A DNA stretch of 26,287 bases from Ichthyophthirius multifiliis (Eukaryota; Ciliophora; Oligohymenophorea; Hymenostomatida): the NCBI RefSeq assembly GCF_000220395.1, contig NW_004086230.1, forward strand, positions 1 through 26,287, given 5' to 3'. The notes beneath the pieces were generated by a model. That model saw only the letters and a program-made list of their open reading frames with translations, was not told the DNA's origin and did no database searches. Numbering within the stretch: the stretch's first letter is position 1; every line of letters starts with the position of its first letter. Made by a program: the position numbers and the translations under genes. Positions 1 to 12,731 of this stretch are shown here, one piece after another.

Positions 1-1724
1 TTTACTTTTTTATTAGCATTTTATATGTTTTTAAATGAATAAATTATATATCCTTATTTTTATTTATTTATTATATAATTAAATATTTATTAAAAAATAT
101 ATATAAATTATTTAAAATATTTTAATGTGTACAGTATTTATTAACAACTTCATTAATTTAGAAATATTACCTTATATTTAACCTTAATATTAAAAAATAT
201 AAATATAAAGCGATTATTGGGTAAATATTTTATATATTTATTTTTAGTTATTATTTAAAATAAGGATATATTTTTTATAAACAATTAAAACTAAAAAATA
301 TTAATAAAAATAAAATTTTTTCAAGCTAAAGAATTTTTTTAATAAAAATTAAAAAATTATATATATTTAAATAACAAGTAAAGCTATAATATATTAATAT
401 TTAATCTTCATAATATATAAAAATTTTAAATTAGATAATTTATTGTTCTTGTTTATGATTAACTGGAGAATATTGATTATTAATTTCTTTTTGATATTTA
501 ATTATAGTATTACCCTCTATAAATATATTTTTTAATAAAAGATGATATTAATTTATTTTTAGAAGACCTAATATATATATAAAACTAATTTTATTTAAAT
601 AAATAATCTTTTTAAAAAAGTAATATAAATGTATAATTTAAATAATTTTTATTTCAAAGATTTTACAAGATTAATAAATAGAAAATGTGAAGACTTTTTT
701 AATAGAAACTGTTTAATTAAATGAAAATTAAATTTTATAAATTTTTAATTTACTTAGTTAAGAAGAAATAATTGAAAACCTTCTAAACTTGGAAATAATC
801 GAATTATAAAGTGTCTATAAGTGGAATAAAAAATAAATTAAAAACTTTTTTTAATATCGAAATTAATTATCAATAATTAGTTAATAATGAAATAAATAAA
901 ATATATATTTATCTATTTTAAATTTTTAAAGCAAAAAAACAATTATATTAAATAATAAATATAATAAAAATAAAAATAAAATATATTATATAAACAAAAC
1001 ATTTGTATATTAAATGAAATATTATATAATAGATATTAATATATATAATCAATTTATTAATTATACATATACCTTTAAAATTCAAAAATAACAAATAAAA
1101 ATTAAACTTAAGTTTTTCATATATAAAATTATATTATATATAACTATCAAGAAAATTTAATCTTTAATATTTTAAAATTATTTAAAATAAAAATAATCAA
1201 TAAAATATTTTTTTATATATAAATTAATAATAAAATATATATTTTTATATATAAATAGTAAATTAAATTTATTTATTCTATTTACAAAAGAAAATTAGAT
1301 TAAATTTTTATAAATTTTAAAAATAGAAAAGCTATATATTTTATATATAGATATATTTCAATAAAAATAAAATATATAATAATATTTTTTAAATTATATA
1401 TTATATATTATTTATAAATACAATTAGCATTTTTTATACATAAATTTTTTTCCAAATTTAATTATATATATAATAATTTGTCATAAAATTTTTTATTTTT
1501 TATTTTTTATTATATATTATTAATTTTTATTAATTTAAATCAGTAAATAACATAATATAAAATAAACTATGGCATAATGATATTATAAAATATATGTTTA
1601 TATATTTTTATAACTATTTGCTATTTATTTCATTATTTTTTTAAAATTATTTTATTTATTAGTCTTTTTTTTCGAAATAAAAAATTAATAAATATATTTT
1701 TCTTTAGTAATCTAAAAAAATATA
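1..1724. other. A+T-rich flank without a supported gene
   Basis: The stretch is dominated by A/T homopolymers and short TA runs, with no recognisable protein motif on either strand. With TGA as the only stop, long open frames occur by chance at this composition, so length alone proves nothing. The minus strand around 420-520 has a less biased stretch that could be the remnant of an exon, but two frames are equally open and no family is recognisable. The last part presumably holds the promoter of the downstream acyltransferase gene. Confidence 0.5.
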
Positions 1725-3656
1725 ATGAATAAATAATATGGTAATAAAAATCTTTAAATAAAATTATAATTTTAATAAAAATATATTTTTTAGTTGATTT
1801 TTATTCGCCATTTGTGTATACAGCATTATAGGGAATATTCATTTCAGGAATAATCTATAATTTCTAACTATTATTAAATACAAATTATATATTTTCATTT
1901 ATATTTTGGGTTTTATTTTCAATCACATTTATTTTTTACATGATATTGCATTTTAGTGATGTAAAAAATACATATATAAAATATAAAATATTAAAATGCT
2001 TTTTTTTAAAAAAAAAGCCTGGCTATATAAAACTAAATGAAATAAATTCAAATAATGTAAAAAATATAAAGTTTTTTAATATATGAACAAAAAATATATA
2101 GCAATAAATAATATAAGACCCAAAATTTGGTTTTTCATTTAATGTATTTAATAAAATGACATCAAAAGATTATATAAGCTAACAACCAAATCAATATATA
2201 CAAGAAAAAATATAAATATAGGAAAATAAAGATTAAAAAAATTAAAATAGGATAAAAAAAAGTAAAAATAAAAAGACAATTTTTTTTTTCTTCTTTTTTA
2301 AAATAAAATAAAAAATAAGAATATATAAAATCTTAAATTGAAAATTTTGATCTATAACCAAATAATAATGAAAATTAATAAAATATTGAACAAAATGCTG
2401 TTTAATGCGAATTATCTGTTGATTAAGATTAACTTAAGAAAATTAAGAACAATTTAACTTCGAAGAACAATAAAACATGAAGGAAATGATTAAATTGTTA
2501 TTATGGAATTAAATAAAGAATTTAATGATTCGAAAAGTTAGCCTCCTGAATAATAAAACCAAATAAATTGATAAATAAAAAGAGAAGTCGAAATAACAAT
2601 CTAATTTGAAGAAAGAAGCACCAAAGAGACTCAAGAATAGTTAACAACTTGCGTAGTTTAAAATAAAAAAGAAGGTAAAAATGAAGTAATTAATAATGGT
2701 TTATAGGAAATTTAAAAAAATGATTTTTAAATTTATTATGGAAAAAAGATTTAATTAAAAATAACAATAATAATTAAACTTAATAAGCATAAATGATAAC
2801 TGAAAATAGTATTATTTAATTAGATTTTTTTTATTTAAAAATTATAAATAGGATATAAATATCGCAAAAAGTAATAGAAATATGGTAAATTAAGATAATA
2901 CAGTTTTAAATATTAAAAATTTAAAGCAGAAAAACAATACATTCTAAAGCATTTAATCTGTATAATAATAAAAAATAGAAGTATAGAAGGAAGGAAATAA
3001 AGAAAACATACATGAAATACCTTTTATAGAAAAAAGATACTGCAATATATGTTTCATTGAAATGCCTATAAGGGCTAAACATTGTAAAGACTGTAAAAAA
3101 TGTGTAGCTTAATTTGACCATCATTGTCCATGGGTAGGAAATTGTATAGGTGGAAAAAATAAATGTATTTTTTATTGGTTTTTAATATTTTAATAATCTG
3201 AAATTATATATGGATTACTTTTTGTAAAAATAAAAGAATAGATTTACAAAAATAAAATTTTTAAATTAGATTTTTTCTTGTGTTAAAAACTATAGTATAG
3301 AAATTTTTGAAAGAGAATATGTTTCTTTAATTATATTAATAGTTTTTCTTGTTTTTATTTTTATATTTGTATTTGTTCTTTTTGCTTTTCAAACTTATAT
3401 CGGTCTAAAGAATATTACTACATGTAAATATTTATTTTTTGTATATAAAAAAATTTTAAAAGGGGAGTATGTAAGTTGGATTAATATTAGCTATTTATAA
3501 GATATTCCAAGGTCTTTTGGTTCACCTTTTTCTTAAGGGATTTATAAAAATATAAAAAATTATTGCACCTGTAGATTACTTAAAAAAAAAATTACTGAAT
3601 AATAATATTTTAGGTATCCAAATAAAAGCTAATAAACATAATAATAAAATTAATGA
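1725..3656 (+). CDS. DHHC-type protein S-acyltransferase (palmitoyltransferase)
   Basis: Membrane enzyme that attaches palmitate to cysteines of target proteins at the cytosolic face. In order: start ATG 1725 (MNKQY), intron 1741-1793, TM1 and TM2 (about 1800-1960), PGYI motif at 2018, a long polar loop, the Cys-rich domain from 3041 (CNIC, then HCKDCKKC), the catalytic DHHC at 3116-3127 inside QFDHHCPWVGNCIG, TM3 and TM4 (about 3170-3400), and the TTWE motif formed across intron 3424-3462. Other introns: 2057-2101, 2262-2319, 2537-2582 and 3224-3269, all GT...AG and phase-consistent. TGA stop at 3654-3656. A 28-nt intron at 2400-2427 is tentative, and one intron somewhere in 2650-2851 is needed but its ends could not be fixed. 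The loop of about 200 residues between PGYI and the Cys-rich domain is long for the family, where a few tens are usual. Family assignment is secure; the loop exons are less so. Confidence 0.88.
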
Positions 3657-3843
3657 ATAAAATATTAAAAAAAAAAAATTATTTTTTCTATATATATATA
3701 TAATAAAATTATATATATATTTTTTTTTCTTCATATTAAACAATATATAGAGATAAATTAATATATATATATATATAGATATATATGTATATATATATAT
3801 ATATTTATATATATATAATTTTATTTTTATTTATTTTTAAAAT

Positions 3844-3851
3844 AAAAAAAA
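3844..3851 (-). terminator. RNA polymerase III T-run terminator of tRNA-Val
   Basis: On the minus strand a run of eight T follows one base after the tRNA 3' end, the usual stop signal for RNA polymerase III. Confidence 0.7.
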
Positions 3852-3852
3852 T

Positions 3853-3924
3853 GTTCATTCCGAGGTTTGAACTCGGGACCTTTCGCGTGTAAAGCGAACG
3901 TGATAACCACTACACTAAACGAAC
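3853..3924 (-). tRNA. tRNA-Val (anticodon UAC)
   Basis: Complete cloverleaf on the minus strand. Acceptor stem GTTCGTT pairs with AATGAAC with one G-U. The anticodon stem TTCGC/GCGAA encloses the loop TTTACAC, whose middle triplet TAC reads GUA valine codons. The T-arm is CCGAG TTCAAAC CTCGG. The D-arm begins with TAGTGTAGTGG, which also serves as A box, and GGTTTGAACT on the plus strand is the B box in reverse. No intron and no encoded CCA, as expected for a nuclear eukaryotic gene. The block is much richer in G+C than its surroundings. A pol III T-run follows directly. Confidence 0.97.
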
Positions 3925-4131
3925 TTTTACATTAAATAATGATATAAATAAATATGTAAAAGAGTGTAAAGAACATCTTTTTATATAAAAAAAAAATAAG
4001 TTAATTTATTTTATATTTAAATTTTTTTTTAAAAATATTTTTTAAAATAAAATAAAAATAAAAATAAATAAAAATATTTTTTAATAAAATATTATAATAT
4101 AAAATAAATATTTTTTTTTTTTTTTTTTTTC

Positions 4132-5403
4132 TCATTTTTTTAATTAAACTCTTTCCTTATTAATACTAAAAGAAGTATCTTCTATAATAATTCTTAAATC
4201 TTTTCTCCTGTGTTTATAAATTCTCTATGTATCTTTTGATTTGTTAGTAATTTAGTTAGTTTGTTGTTCTTTTACAATATCTCCTTCATTTACATTAATA
4301 TTTTAAGCATAATTTTGATTCTTAATTTCTTATTATTATTAAAGAGCATAATTTTAATTTTAAGCATCAACTAATTATATAGTATCTCCTTTATTTTGTT
4401 AAATGATTTTAAATTTAATGTATTTAAATATACAATAAGCAATTATTAAAATAAAACAAATAATAGCAACTATAATAAGAATTGTGAAAATAATTTAATT
4501 ATTTTATTCATTATTATTATTTTAGAAAGGGAAAAGTACTCTTTTTTATAAAGAATTTTCTTCATTTTTTTCAGAAAAACTTATTTAATAAGATATTTAA
4601 GAATATTCTTATACTTTTAAAAAAATAAAAATTCCTTAATTTTATTCATTTAAAACTTAAAATTCTTTTTATTTTTTTAGACATATTTATTCAGAAAAAC
4701 ATACATTTATTTCTTTTATATTCTCAGAGTTGAAATTAAAATTTATTCTTTCATATTCAAAATTGTTAAAATATAAAATAACTTCTTCTTTATTTTAAAA
4801 TTACAATTAGTTTTAATAAATATTCTACTCTAAATTAATATTTTAATCTAAAAATTTACTTCTAAATATTATACTGCAATCTTTACATTAAATATAACAT
4901 TCAGCAGTTAATTTTTCTTATTTTTATAAAAACTTAATATCTAAATCTAAATAATAATAAAGAAGCCCATTTTTCTAAACTAAAAAATATTAAGTTAAAT
5001 AAAGTTTTTTTTATGTATTCATGTTGATTGTATAAAATTAAATGTTATTTATTTTATATTATACATTGTTTCCAAAATCAAGCTAAAATTCAATTAGAAA
5101 TCTGTTTTTTAAATTCAATTATAAATCTGAATTTAAATCTAATATAATTTCAAATTTATTTGATAAAATAATGTATTCTTCTTAAATTTTTGCTCCAAAA
5201 AAAGCGCTTTTCTTATAATATTATTATTATATATCTTATATAGGTAAATTTGAATTTGGAAAATCTTAATTTAATTTTAAATTTTAAGTTTTATTTTACA
5301 TTTCGACATGATTTTTTTAATTATTAGTAAGCGCCTATCTTTATTATAAGGTTAAACATATAAATAATAATAATTTAATTTTTGTAAATAAAAATTCATT
5401 TTA
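4132..5403 (-). CDS. single-pass type I membrane protein, unrecognised
   Basis: One long open frame in the ciliate code ending at TGA 4132-4134. It opens with a hydrophobic stretch that looks like a signal peptide (FLFTKIKLLLFICLTL). A polar ectodomain of about 300 residues follows, rich in Asn, Gln, Glu and Ile, with few cysteines (CYIQCKDC near 4880-4905). Then come one membrane helix (TILIIVAIICFILIIAYCIF, about 4427-4486) and a basic/Gln-rich cytoplasmic tail of about 95 residues. No in-frame ATG was found at the signal-like start; an ATG one frame away at about 5400 suggests a missed small intron or a base error, so the start is uncertain. I do not recognise the family. By topology it could be a surface receptor or cargo protein. 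Confidence 0.7.
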
Positions 5404-5823
5404 TTATTTGTTTTTTTATTATATATGTTATTTGTAAATAAATAATTTAATAATATTTATCTTTTTTATATTTTATGTTATTAAATAAACATTTTTTTAA
5501 TTAATTTTATATCATTTATATAAAATATATTATTTATTATCATATTTTTTCATGAATTTATGGTTTTTAATATTAGATATATATATTTTTAATAATTCAT
5601 TATTAAAACTCTAATTTATTTAAATAAAATAAAATATATTTGTAATAATCTTATATACATATATATTTATTGTTGATATACTCTTTTTACTCCCCCCTAA
5701 TATATTTATTTTTATGAATTATTAAGGCTTTTTACGACAAATTTGTTTTAAAAATTAGTTCAAATTCAAAAAAACTACAAAAAGATGTATTAAATATATA
5801 AATTTTTTTAAAATATAAAAAAA
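5404..5823. other. intergenic region between the membrane protein and TDP1 genes
   Basis: A+T-rich spacer downstream of the TDP1 stop and upstream of the membrane-protein gene, both on the minus strand. It should contain the TDP1 3' untranslated region and the next gene's promoter. No conserved motif, repeat or RNA gene is visible. Confidence 0.5.
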
Positions 5824-7604
5824 TCATTAAAAGTTTCTTGTATAAGGTACAGTTGTTTTTTCATATTTATTAGGATATATACTAAAACTTAAGCTATTTA
5901 TTATTTCTTATTTAATATCTTTACTATCTAATAAAAAATAAAAATAAAATAAATAAATATTAATTTTCTTATAAAATAAACCTTTAATAGGTGGATAAAC
6001 GACTCCTAATTCAGTATTCATACAATAAATTTGCGAATAATTTTTTTCATATCGACCCCAAGCTGCACCAGTAAAATTATGGCTTAATATAAATATAAAA
6101 AAAAATATAAATAAAAAAAAGCTACCTTCCAACATATATAAGAGAATCATCCGAAATCTAATCTTCTTTATCATTTACGACCATAACTTTTAAATGAGGA
6201 ATAACTCCTGAATGATAAAAGTAACCTTTAGGACATTCAAACTAATAGAAAACATCTTTAATAAACTTCTCGTTTGAATAATATTTCTCATTTAAAATAA
6301 CAGGGCTAGCATATTCAATGCCATACAAAGTATCTTGACATATATACTTTTTAGTTGGGAAAATAACTTTAAATTAATTCTAAATATCCTTTATGTTTTC
6401 TTTACTATTTTTTTGAAAATCACATGAAGCCAAATTTACACTTTTATAAAATTCGTTTAAAAATTTATTATCTATGTTTCCCAAAGTAGAACTCTCATAA
6501 GTAATAATTTTTTATTTATTTTACTATCCAAAAGCATTTATAATTGCATTTAATTTTCCAAGCCCATGTTTTTAAATATTTAAATGCCTTCCAGGTACAT
6601 TACTCAATAAAATAATTTTAACTTCACTATAATCATACTCTTCTAAATCAATTTTAAGCAAATTCTAATATTTAACATTATCAGGCATCATTCTATTCAC
6701 AATATCAATTAAAGTATTTGAAAAATCCCCTTCGAAATCCCATTATTATTGATTTTTTTCTTTTTAAGCATTTTATTATTTTTTCAAAGGAAAATCTTAA
6801 TACCATAAACAATTACTCCATACAGACCAATCACAAATATGTAAATTACCACTTCCAACAACTACTCTTAAAAATTCGTTAAATTTTATCAACCATAATT
6901 TTGGATGAAAAGCACCTCCCCAACTTACACTAGCATCTTTTGGAGGATGAATTAAAGTCCAGTTTTTAAAACCTTCATATTCATAAATTATATTTTTTAA
7001 GTTTTTTTCTTCTGAGCTTTTATCGTTTGCAAGAACAAACTATATATGTAATGTACATTTATTTTTTTTCAATTTTTTTTTTTTTTTTTTTACATATTTT
7101 CCAGACTCTATTATAGGTTTTAATAATTGGCTTTCAAATCCGTATGTTGTCATAAAAATAGATTATATTTCTTGCCTTTGAGGAGTTTAATTAAAAACTT
7201 TTATTTATTTTTATATATTAATTTTGAAAATAAAAACATTAATAGAATGGGTTCTTAGAAAATATTTCATTAAAATTTATCATATATGGAGTTCTTTCTT
7301 CTTTTGGGTACTAACATAAGCCATTTATATAAAATTAACTTTTTTATTCTTTAAATTCAAAATTAAAAGGACTTTTTACTTAGTTATTTTATGGATTTTC
7401 TTTAACTTTATCTTATATCTATTCTTATTGGTTTTCTTATGGCTTTTCTTATAATTTTTATTTTTATCTTTCTAAATATAATTATTTATATTGATTATTT
7501 ATGTCTTCATATATATTTTTTTTATCATCATTATCGGTTTGTTCGAATTATTAAAATGTAGTTTTTTTACTACTTTTTTGCTCACTTTGCTATTTTTAGT
7601 TCAT
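5824..7604 (-). CDS. TDP1: tyrosyl-DNA phosphodiesterase 1
   Basis: Nuclear repair enzyme that hydrolyses the link between a trapped topoisomerase I tyrosine and the DNA 3' end. Four exons: 7604-7238, 7197-6126, 6082-5982 and 5927-5824; introns of 40, 43 and 54 nt are GT...AG and in phase, giving about 547 residues (human about 608). Both HKN motifs of the phospholipase D fold are intact. HKN1 is FHPKLWLIKF (His220, Lys222) followed by GSGN (Asn240), the same His-to-Asn spacing as in human TDP1. HKN2 is IPHLKVMVV (His457, Lys459) with SHNFTGAAWG (Asn482) completed across an intron. Other family signatures are VPGRH, YESSTLGN and NTELGVVYPP. The N-terminal ~100 residues are Gln-rich and likely disordered, and a 19-A run codes six lysines. 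The ATG at 7604 is the first in frame after an upstream TGA. Confidence 0.96.
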
Positions 7605-8314
7605 TTAATTTTTATAAAGAAAAACTTAAATTTATTAATTTTGCGTTTCTTTTTAAAAATTTATAAAAAAAATATTTTTTTGTTTCTTTATTTTTGCGGG
7701 AATTTATATTTAATTTCAAGATAACGTAACATTTTTTGATAAATATTTTAGTTATTAAAATATATATGTATATATGTAAAGATTGATCAGAAAAAAAAAT
7801 ATACTAAGTATACTTAAATAAAAAAAGTATTTTCAACATATATAAATAATTACTATATTATATAAATATTTTGGCTTTATTTAGCTTTTTATTTATTTTT
7901 AGATTTATTACTATATAATACGCTATTTTTTATAAATGTAAAAATAAAGAAGTTTTAAATATAAAAATCAGTATTTCAATCACATTAGAAATAAAATGCG
8001 TTATACAATAATTATAAAAAAATAAAATAAGTATTTTAATTAATTTTTTAATAGTTAAAAATTAATATTTACATTTTTATTATTTTATTAAATCATAATT
8101 TTATTTTATAAATAAAAATATATTAAATTATAATAATTAATTTTTCATTTTACAATTATAAGAATATTAATTAATTCATTATCTTTAAAAAAAAAAATTA
8201 AATTTTATAAATATATAATTTTTATAAAAATATTTTTTAGTATTTATAATAAAATAATGTTTAATTATTACTTAATTAAAGTTATCAATTAAAATAATAA
8301 TGATCATTAAATTT
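7605..8314. other. spacer between TDP1 and its decayed copy
   Basis: A+T-rich sequence with no recognisable gene on either strand. It should hold the TDP1 promoter nearest 7605. Open frames here are chance readings or the antisense of the TDP1 N-terminus. Confidence 0.5.
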
Positions 8315-9740
8315 TGTTTAAAATAATTAGATAGAATTTCATAATTATTTAGATTTATATTAAAACTTAAGCTATCCTCTATTTCTTTACTTATTAACTT
8401 TCATATCTTATAAAAATACTTAAATTAAAATAATTTTATTATTAAATAAATATTTTATAAGTATATATATTACCCACAATTCACTATTCACATAAAAAGT
8501 TTTTAACTTCAAATGGTTTTAAAAAAAAAAAAAAACTTAAAAAAAATATATATCTTCCGAAATAAATAAAAGAAACATTCGATATTTATTTTCTTAATTA
8601 TTTGTACCATAAACTTTAAATTCGGAATAATTTCCATAATGATAAGCACTAATCTTAAGACATTCGAATTAATATAAAGCACATTTAATAAATTTATCAA
8701 CTAAATAATATTTTTAATTTAAATTTATTGTTGAGCATATTAAAATCCATATCATAATTCTTAATATATATATATATATTTCTTATTTTGAAAAATTACT
8801 TTAAATAAGTTCTGAAAATTTTAACTATTTTATTTTTTTAAAACTCCTTAACTAAATTTATACTTTTATAAAATATATTAGAAATTTTATTATTGATATT
8901 TCTCAATTTAAGACTCTTCAAAAGCCCACATAATCCCATTCAGCCTCCCCAAGTATATATTTCAAGTATCCTAATTTCTCCCATATATATTACTTAATAA
9001 AATAACCTTAGGCTCACTATAATCTTACTCTTTTAAATCAGTTTTTAATAAAGTTTTTTATAATTTAAATTATAATGTATATTTTATTCATAATATCAAT
9101 TAAAAGCATTATGAAAATCCGATTATTACTAAATTTTTATTTTTTTCAAGATAATAAACAATTATTTAACACAGACTAATTATATTTGTTTAAATTCCGA
9201 CTTTTAACAAATACATTTGAAAATTGAATTTTAATAAAAGATATTTGGGATAGAAAGCATCTGCGCATTAAATATATTACACTTTTGGTGAATATATTAA
9301 AGTATAATTTTAAATCTTTTGTAAAAAGGTATTGTATAACTATTATATTATTTTTATTAATCTTTGTTATTTATTAATATAATTTTTATATGAGTTTTAT
9401 TTTTATGATTTTTTTTTAAAATGTCTTTTTAAGTCTATAGTATATTTAAACTATTTTATTTCAAAATAAAAAGATGTCATAAAGATTTATTTTTTTATGT
9501 TATTTTTAGGGAAATTTAATAAAGTCTTTTTTTTATTTTATTAAAAATATGTAATAAATATATTTATTAAATTGATTTTTAGTAAAAGTATCAAGAGAAA
9601 CTATCATAAGAAGAATATAATCCTCTTTTAGGATATTAATTCAAAATATTTATATAAAATCAGTTATTAAATTCATTAAATTATAAACTAATAGGAATTA
9701 AAATTTACTTTATGTTATTTTTTAATTTTTCTATAATTAA
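8315..9740 (-). pseudogene. decayed tandem duplicate of TDP1
   Basis: Base-by-base reading shows the same order of segments as the TDP1 gene just downstream. Copies of the C-terminal ELGVVY block (about 8480), the HKN2 block (about 8590-8640), the acidic segment before VPGRH (about 9000-9050), HKN1 (about 9150-9290) and the N-terminal NGLCQYP region (about 9590-9650) follow each other collinearly. The coding frame breaks repeatedly, with several frame changes and many small indels. Where a frame can still be read, HKN1 is AFYPKYLLLKF (His to Tyr) and HKN2 is SEFKVYG (His to Glu), so neither active-site histidine survives. It is most simply a tandem duplication that lost function long ago. The outer boundaries are approximate, set where similarity fades. 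Confidence 0.85.
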
Positions 9741-10556
9741 TCTTCTTATATTTTTCGAATTTTTTATTTTTTGTTATATATAAAAATCTAGTTTTTTTAA
9801 TAATAATATATTATTTATAATAAATATTACATATAATAAATATATATTTTTAATTAAAAAGATTTTATAAAATAAAATATTAAAAACTTATTTAATAGAA
9901 TAATATTAAAAATAAATTAATTTTGAGGAAAATATAATAAAATAAAATTATTTATCTTTAGCATTTTTTTATTTAAAAAAAATAAATATATTCTAATAAT
10001 ATAAATAAGAATTATTGTTTAAATAAAACATATAAAATATTAAAGAATTAATATTTATATATATTAAATAAAAATAAATATATACCATATTAAATATATT
10101 TAATAATATGGATATTTTTTATATTATTATTCTAATTATCGAAAAAAATATATATTTTATTTATATTTATATTTATATTTATATATATATTTATATTTAT
10201 ATATTTATATATAAATATATATTTTTATATATATATTTATTTAAATATAAATATTTTTCTTTCAATATTTAAAAAATATTTTTATATCTAAATATAATTA
10301 TACATATAAAAAAATATATTTAATATAAAATAATATTATTTTATTTTTAAAAATTTTATTTTATTTAATTAATATATAAAAATAAAAATATATAAATAAC
10401 ATAATTAAAAAAAAATATAAATTAATTTAAAATTAATAATTTATTAATAATAGAATAATCTTAAAATTTTATGATGAATAAATAAACAAATATATATAAT
10501 TATTTTTCTTTTAAAAATTTAAAAGCCTAAAATATATAAAACAAAAGAAATTATAA
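9741..10556. other. A+T-rich intergenic region
   Basis: Almost pure A/T with short TATTTA-type repeats around 10150-10250. No coding signature, RNA gene or defined tandem array could be supported. It separates the TDP1 fossil from the 3' end of the next minus-strand gene. Confidence 0.5.
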
Positions 10557-12513
10557 TCATTTTAATTAGTTTTTTATTTAATATTAATCCATTAATTATA
10601 AAAAATACGAATTCGTGCTCTATTTTTATTTAAATTTACTTAATAAATCCCCTTTATTTTCTACCCTCTCTACTAAATAAGAAATAAGCTTTCTTTTGAA
10701 TTCCGCAAGAATTTTAAATTTATTAAAATTTGCATTCTCTACTTTATTTTCAATTTGTACTCTTTCTTAATCATTAATATTATAATCTTTTAAATCTTCC
10801 AAAAAAATATTTTCTAGTGTATTTATATTCTATTTAATTTTATTTACGCTTTTATACTATTATTGTTTTAATTTATCACATTATTTTATAAATTAATCAA
10901 AGTTTTCTTTTTCTTGATCTTTTTATGTACTTTTTGATGTATTAAAAAACTTTTAAGTACTATTTTTCTAAGAAAAATTTAAATTTTAGCTTAAAGTTAA
11001 CTAATAAAATTAAGAATTACTGTTTTAATCATTCGAATTTGTAGAAGTATTCGTAAGTTTAGGATTTGTTTCATAGAATTTTTTCATAAATATGTTTTTT
11101 ACTATTTTTTATTAAGTATCTTTCTCATATTAAAATTTTTATAATAAATTATTTGTTTAAGCAAATTTTATTATCCTTTTTTTATTAAATACAAGGGTTT
11201 TTTTATTTTTATCTCTTACAAATTTTTGAGGATCAATTTATGTATTTTTTACTTTTTTTATGTTAAAATATTTTATTTTATTTAAAAAAATATAAAAAAA
11301 AACATATAATAAAAACCTGCATTCAAAAAAGCGGATTTATTATTTTTATCAAATTATTATTCTAATTTTAAAGTTTATTCATTTTTCTTTTTAAAAATTG
11401 ACATTTTAAGTTTATTTTTTCCTTATTCAGTATTTATAGTATCTTTAGTTTCTTTATAAATTTTAATAATATTTTTCTTTTAGTTCTATTCTTAATCTTC
11501 AATAAACTCATCTAAAATATCTAAAGCTTTTACCTTATTTTCAATTTTCGCATTAGGTAACTTAAATTAAATCTAATCTTTTATAATATTAAAACATAAC
11601 TATATAGAAAATAATAATAATAATAATATATAAAAATATATCAAATATATCAATTATATAAATATATATTTAAATATATATTATATATATTATTTTTTTT
11701 AATATATATATCATATAATTATTTTAATTATATTATATTTTAAACATAATTTTATAATATTAATATTAAAAAAATAATAAAAATAATTATAATAATAAAT
11801 AATATAAAAATATATATATTAAATACTTTCTGGTATATTAAGTACCTTTGCTACATTAAAATTTTTAGATTTGCATACTTTATTCATTTAATCATGAATT
11901 TTTTCTAAATCAAAAATATTTTTTTTCTCATTTTTTATTTTTCTTTAAATTTTTGCCATATCTATATTTTTCCCTTTTAGTTCTTAAATTTTATTTTTTA
12001 ACGAAATTTTATTATAATCAATATAAAGTTCTTATATTTTTTTCTATTATAAATTATTTTATATTATATTATTTAAAATATCGTCTATTTCAGCTCTTTT
12101 TTTTTATTTTTATGAAATTCCTCTTTATTATTTAATGTAATAACTGCAAAATCATCTTAAAATTTATTTACTTCCATTTTTTCTAACATTTCTTTATATA
12201 TTTTATCGTGATATTCATCTAACTCATCCTTTTTAAAAAACTATATATTATTATCTATATCGCCTTCATAATTATTATTATTAGCCGGTATAAACTAATT
12301 CTTTCCAACCAAATTAATACCATTCTAAAGCACATTATAATTTATTTTTTTCCCTAATTTATCTCGAGTATTGCCAGTTTTTTTATTTATATATAAAAGC
12401 ATATTTTTTGTTCTAAATTCATTAAAATTTGAATTATCGGAACGTAATGAATATGGTTATATTGTTTTTTATATTAAATATCCTTAATAACCTTTATTTG
12501 AATTATATGCCAT
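10557..12513 (-). CDS. Asn/Gln-rich coiled-coil protein, unrecognised
   Basis: Start ATG 12513-12511 (MAYNSNKGYQGY), TGA at 10559-10557. Exons 12513-11846, 11599-11317 and 11251-10557 are joined by GT...AG introns of 246 and 65 nt that preserve phase. The protein has a polar N-terminus with NTRDKLGKK and NLVGKNQFIP, then a charged helical region (AEIDDILNN, IQELYIDYNK), a middle rich in Lys/Asn/Gln, a Ser/Asn/Thr-rich linker and a C-terminal coiled coil (LENIFLEDLKDY, ILAEFKRKLISYLVERVE). Exon 1 has one frame break at the nine-A run 12097-12105: one extra A would restore an even reading, so it is probably a base-call error rather than gene death. The 246-nt intron is mostly TA/TTA repeats. 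I do not recognise the family; a cytoskeletal or ciliary role would be a guess. Confidence 0.72.
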
Positions 12514-12731
12514 TTCTATATTTTTATGGTAATTATTTATTTATATTTAATTTTTTTTATTTATTATTTTATTTTTTAACAAATTTTTTTAAAAAAAACT
12601 TATTTATTTTATTGATTTTTTTTTAAAAAAAAAATAAAATAAAAATTCAAATTTTTTTTTATTATTGATAAGTAAAAATTTTATATTAAAAAATGCTTAA
12701 TATTACACATTTATTACGTATTAACAAAAAA

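Noticed and set aside
420-600. Possible minus-strand exon
   Set aside because: A short stretch reads with plausible amino acids, but two frames are equally open, no motif is present and no flanking exon could be joined, so it is not called.
2921-3124. A 67-residue minus-strand frame
   Set aside because: It is antisense to the Cys-rich/DHHC exon, which carries unmistakable family motifs on the plus strand.
7491-7724. A hydrophobic 77-residue plus-strand frame resembling a small membrane protein
   Set aside because: It is the antisense of the TDP1 N-terminal exon. Lys/Gln/Asn-rich codons read backwards give Phe/Leu/Ile.
9741-10556. Long TGA-free frames in the spacer
   Set aside because: With one stop codon and about 88% A+T, such frames are expected by chance. 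The translation is only Asn/Lys/Ile/Phe/Tyr runs without domain structure.
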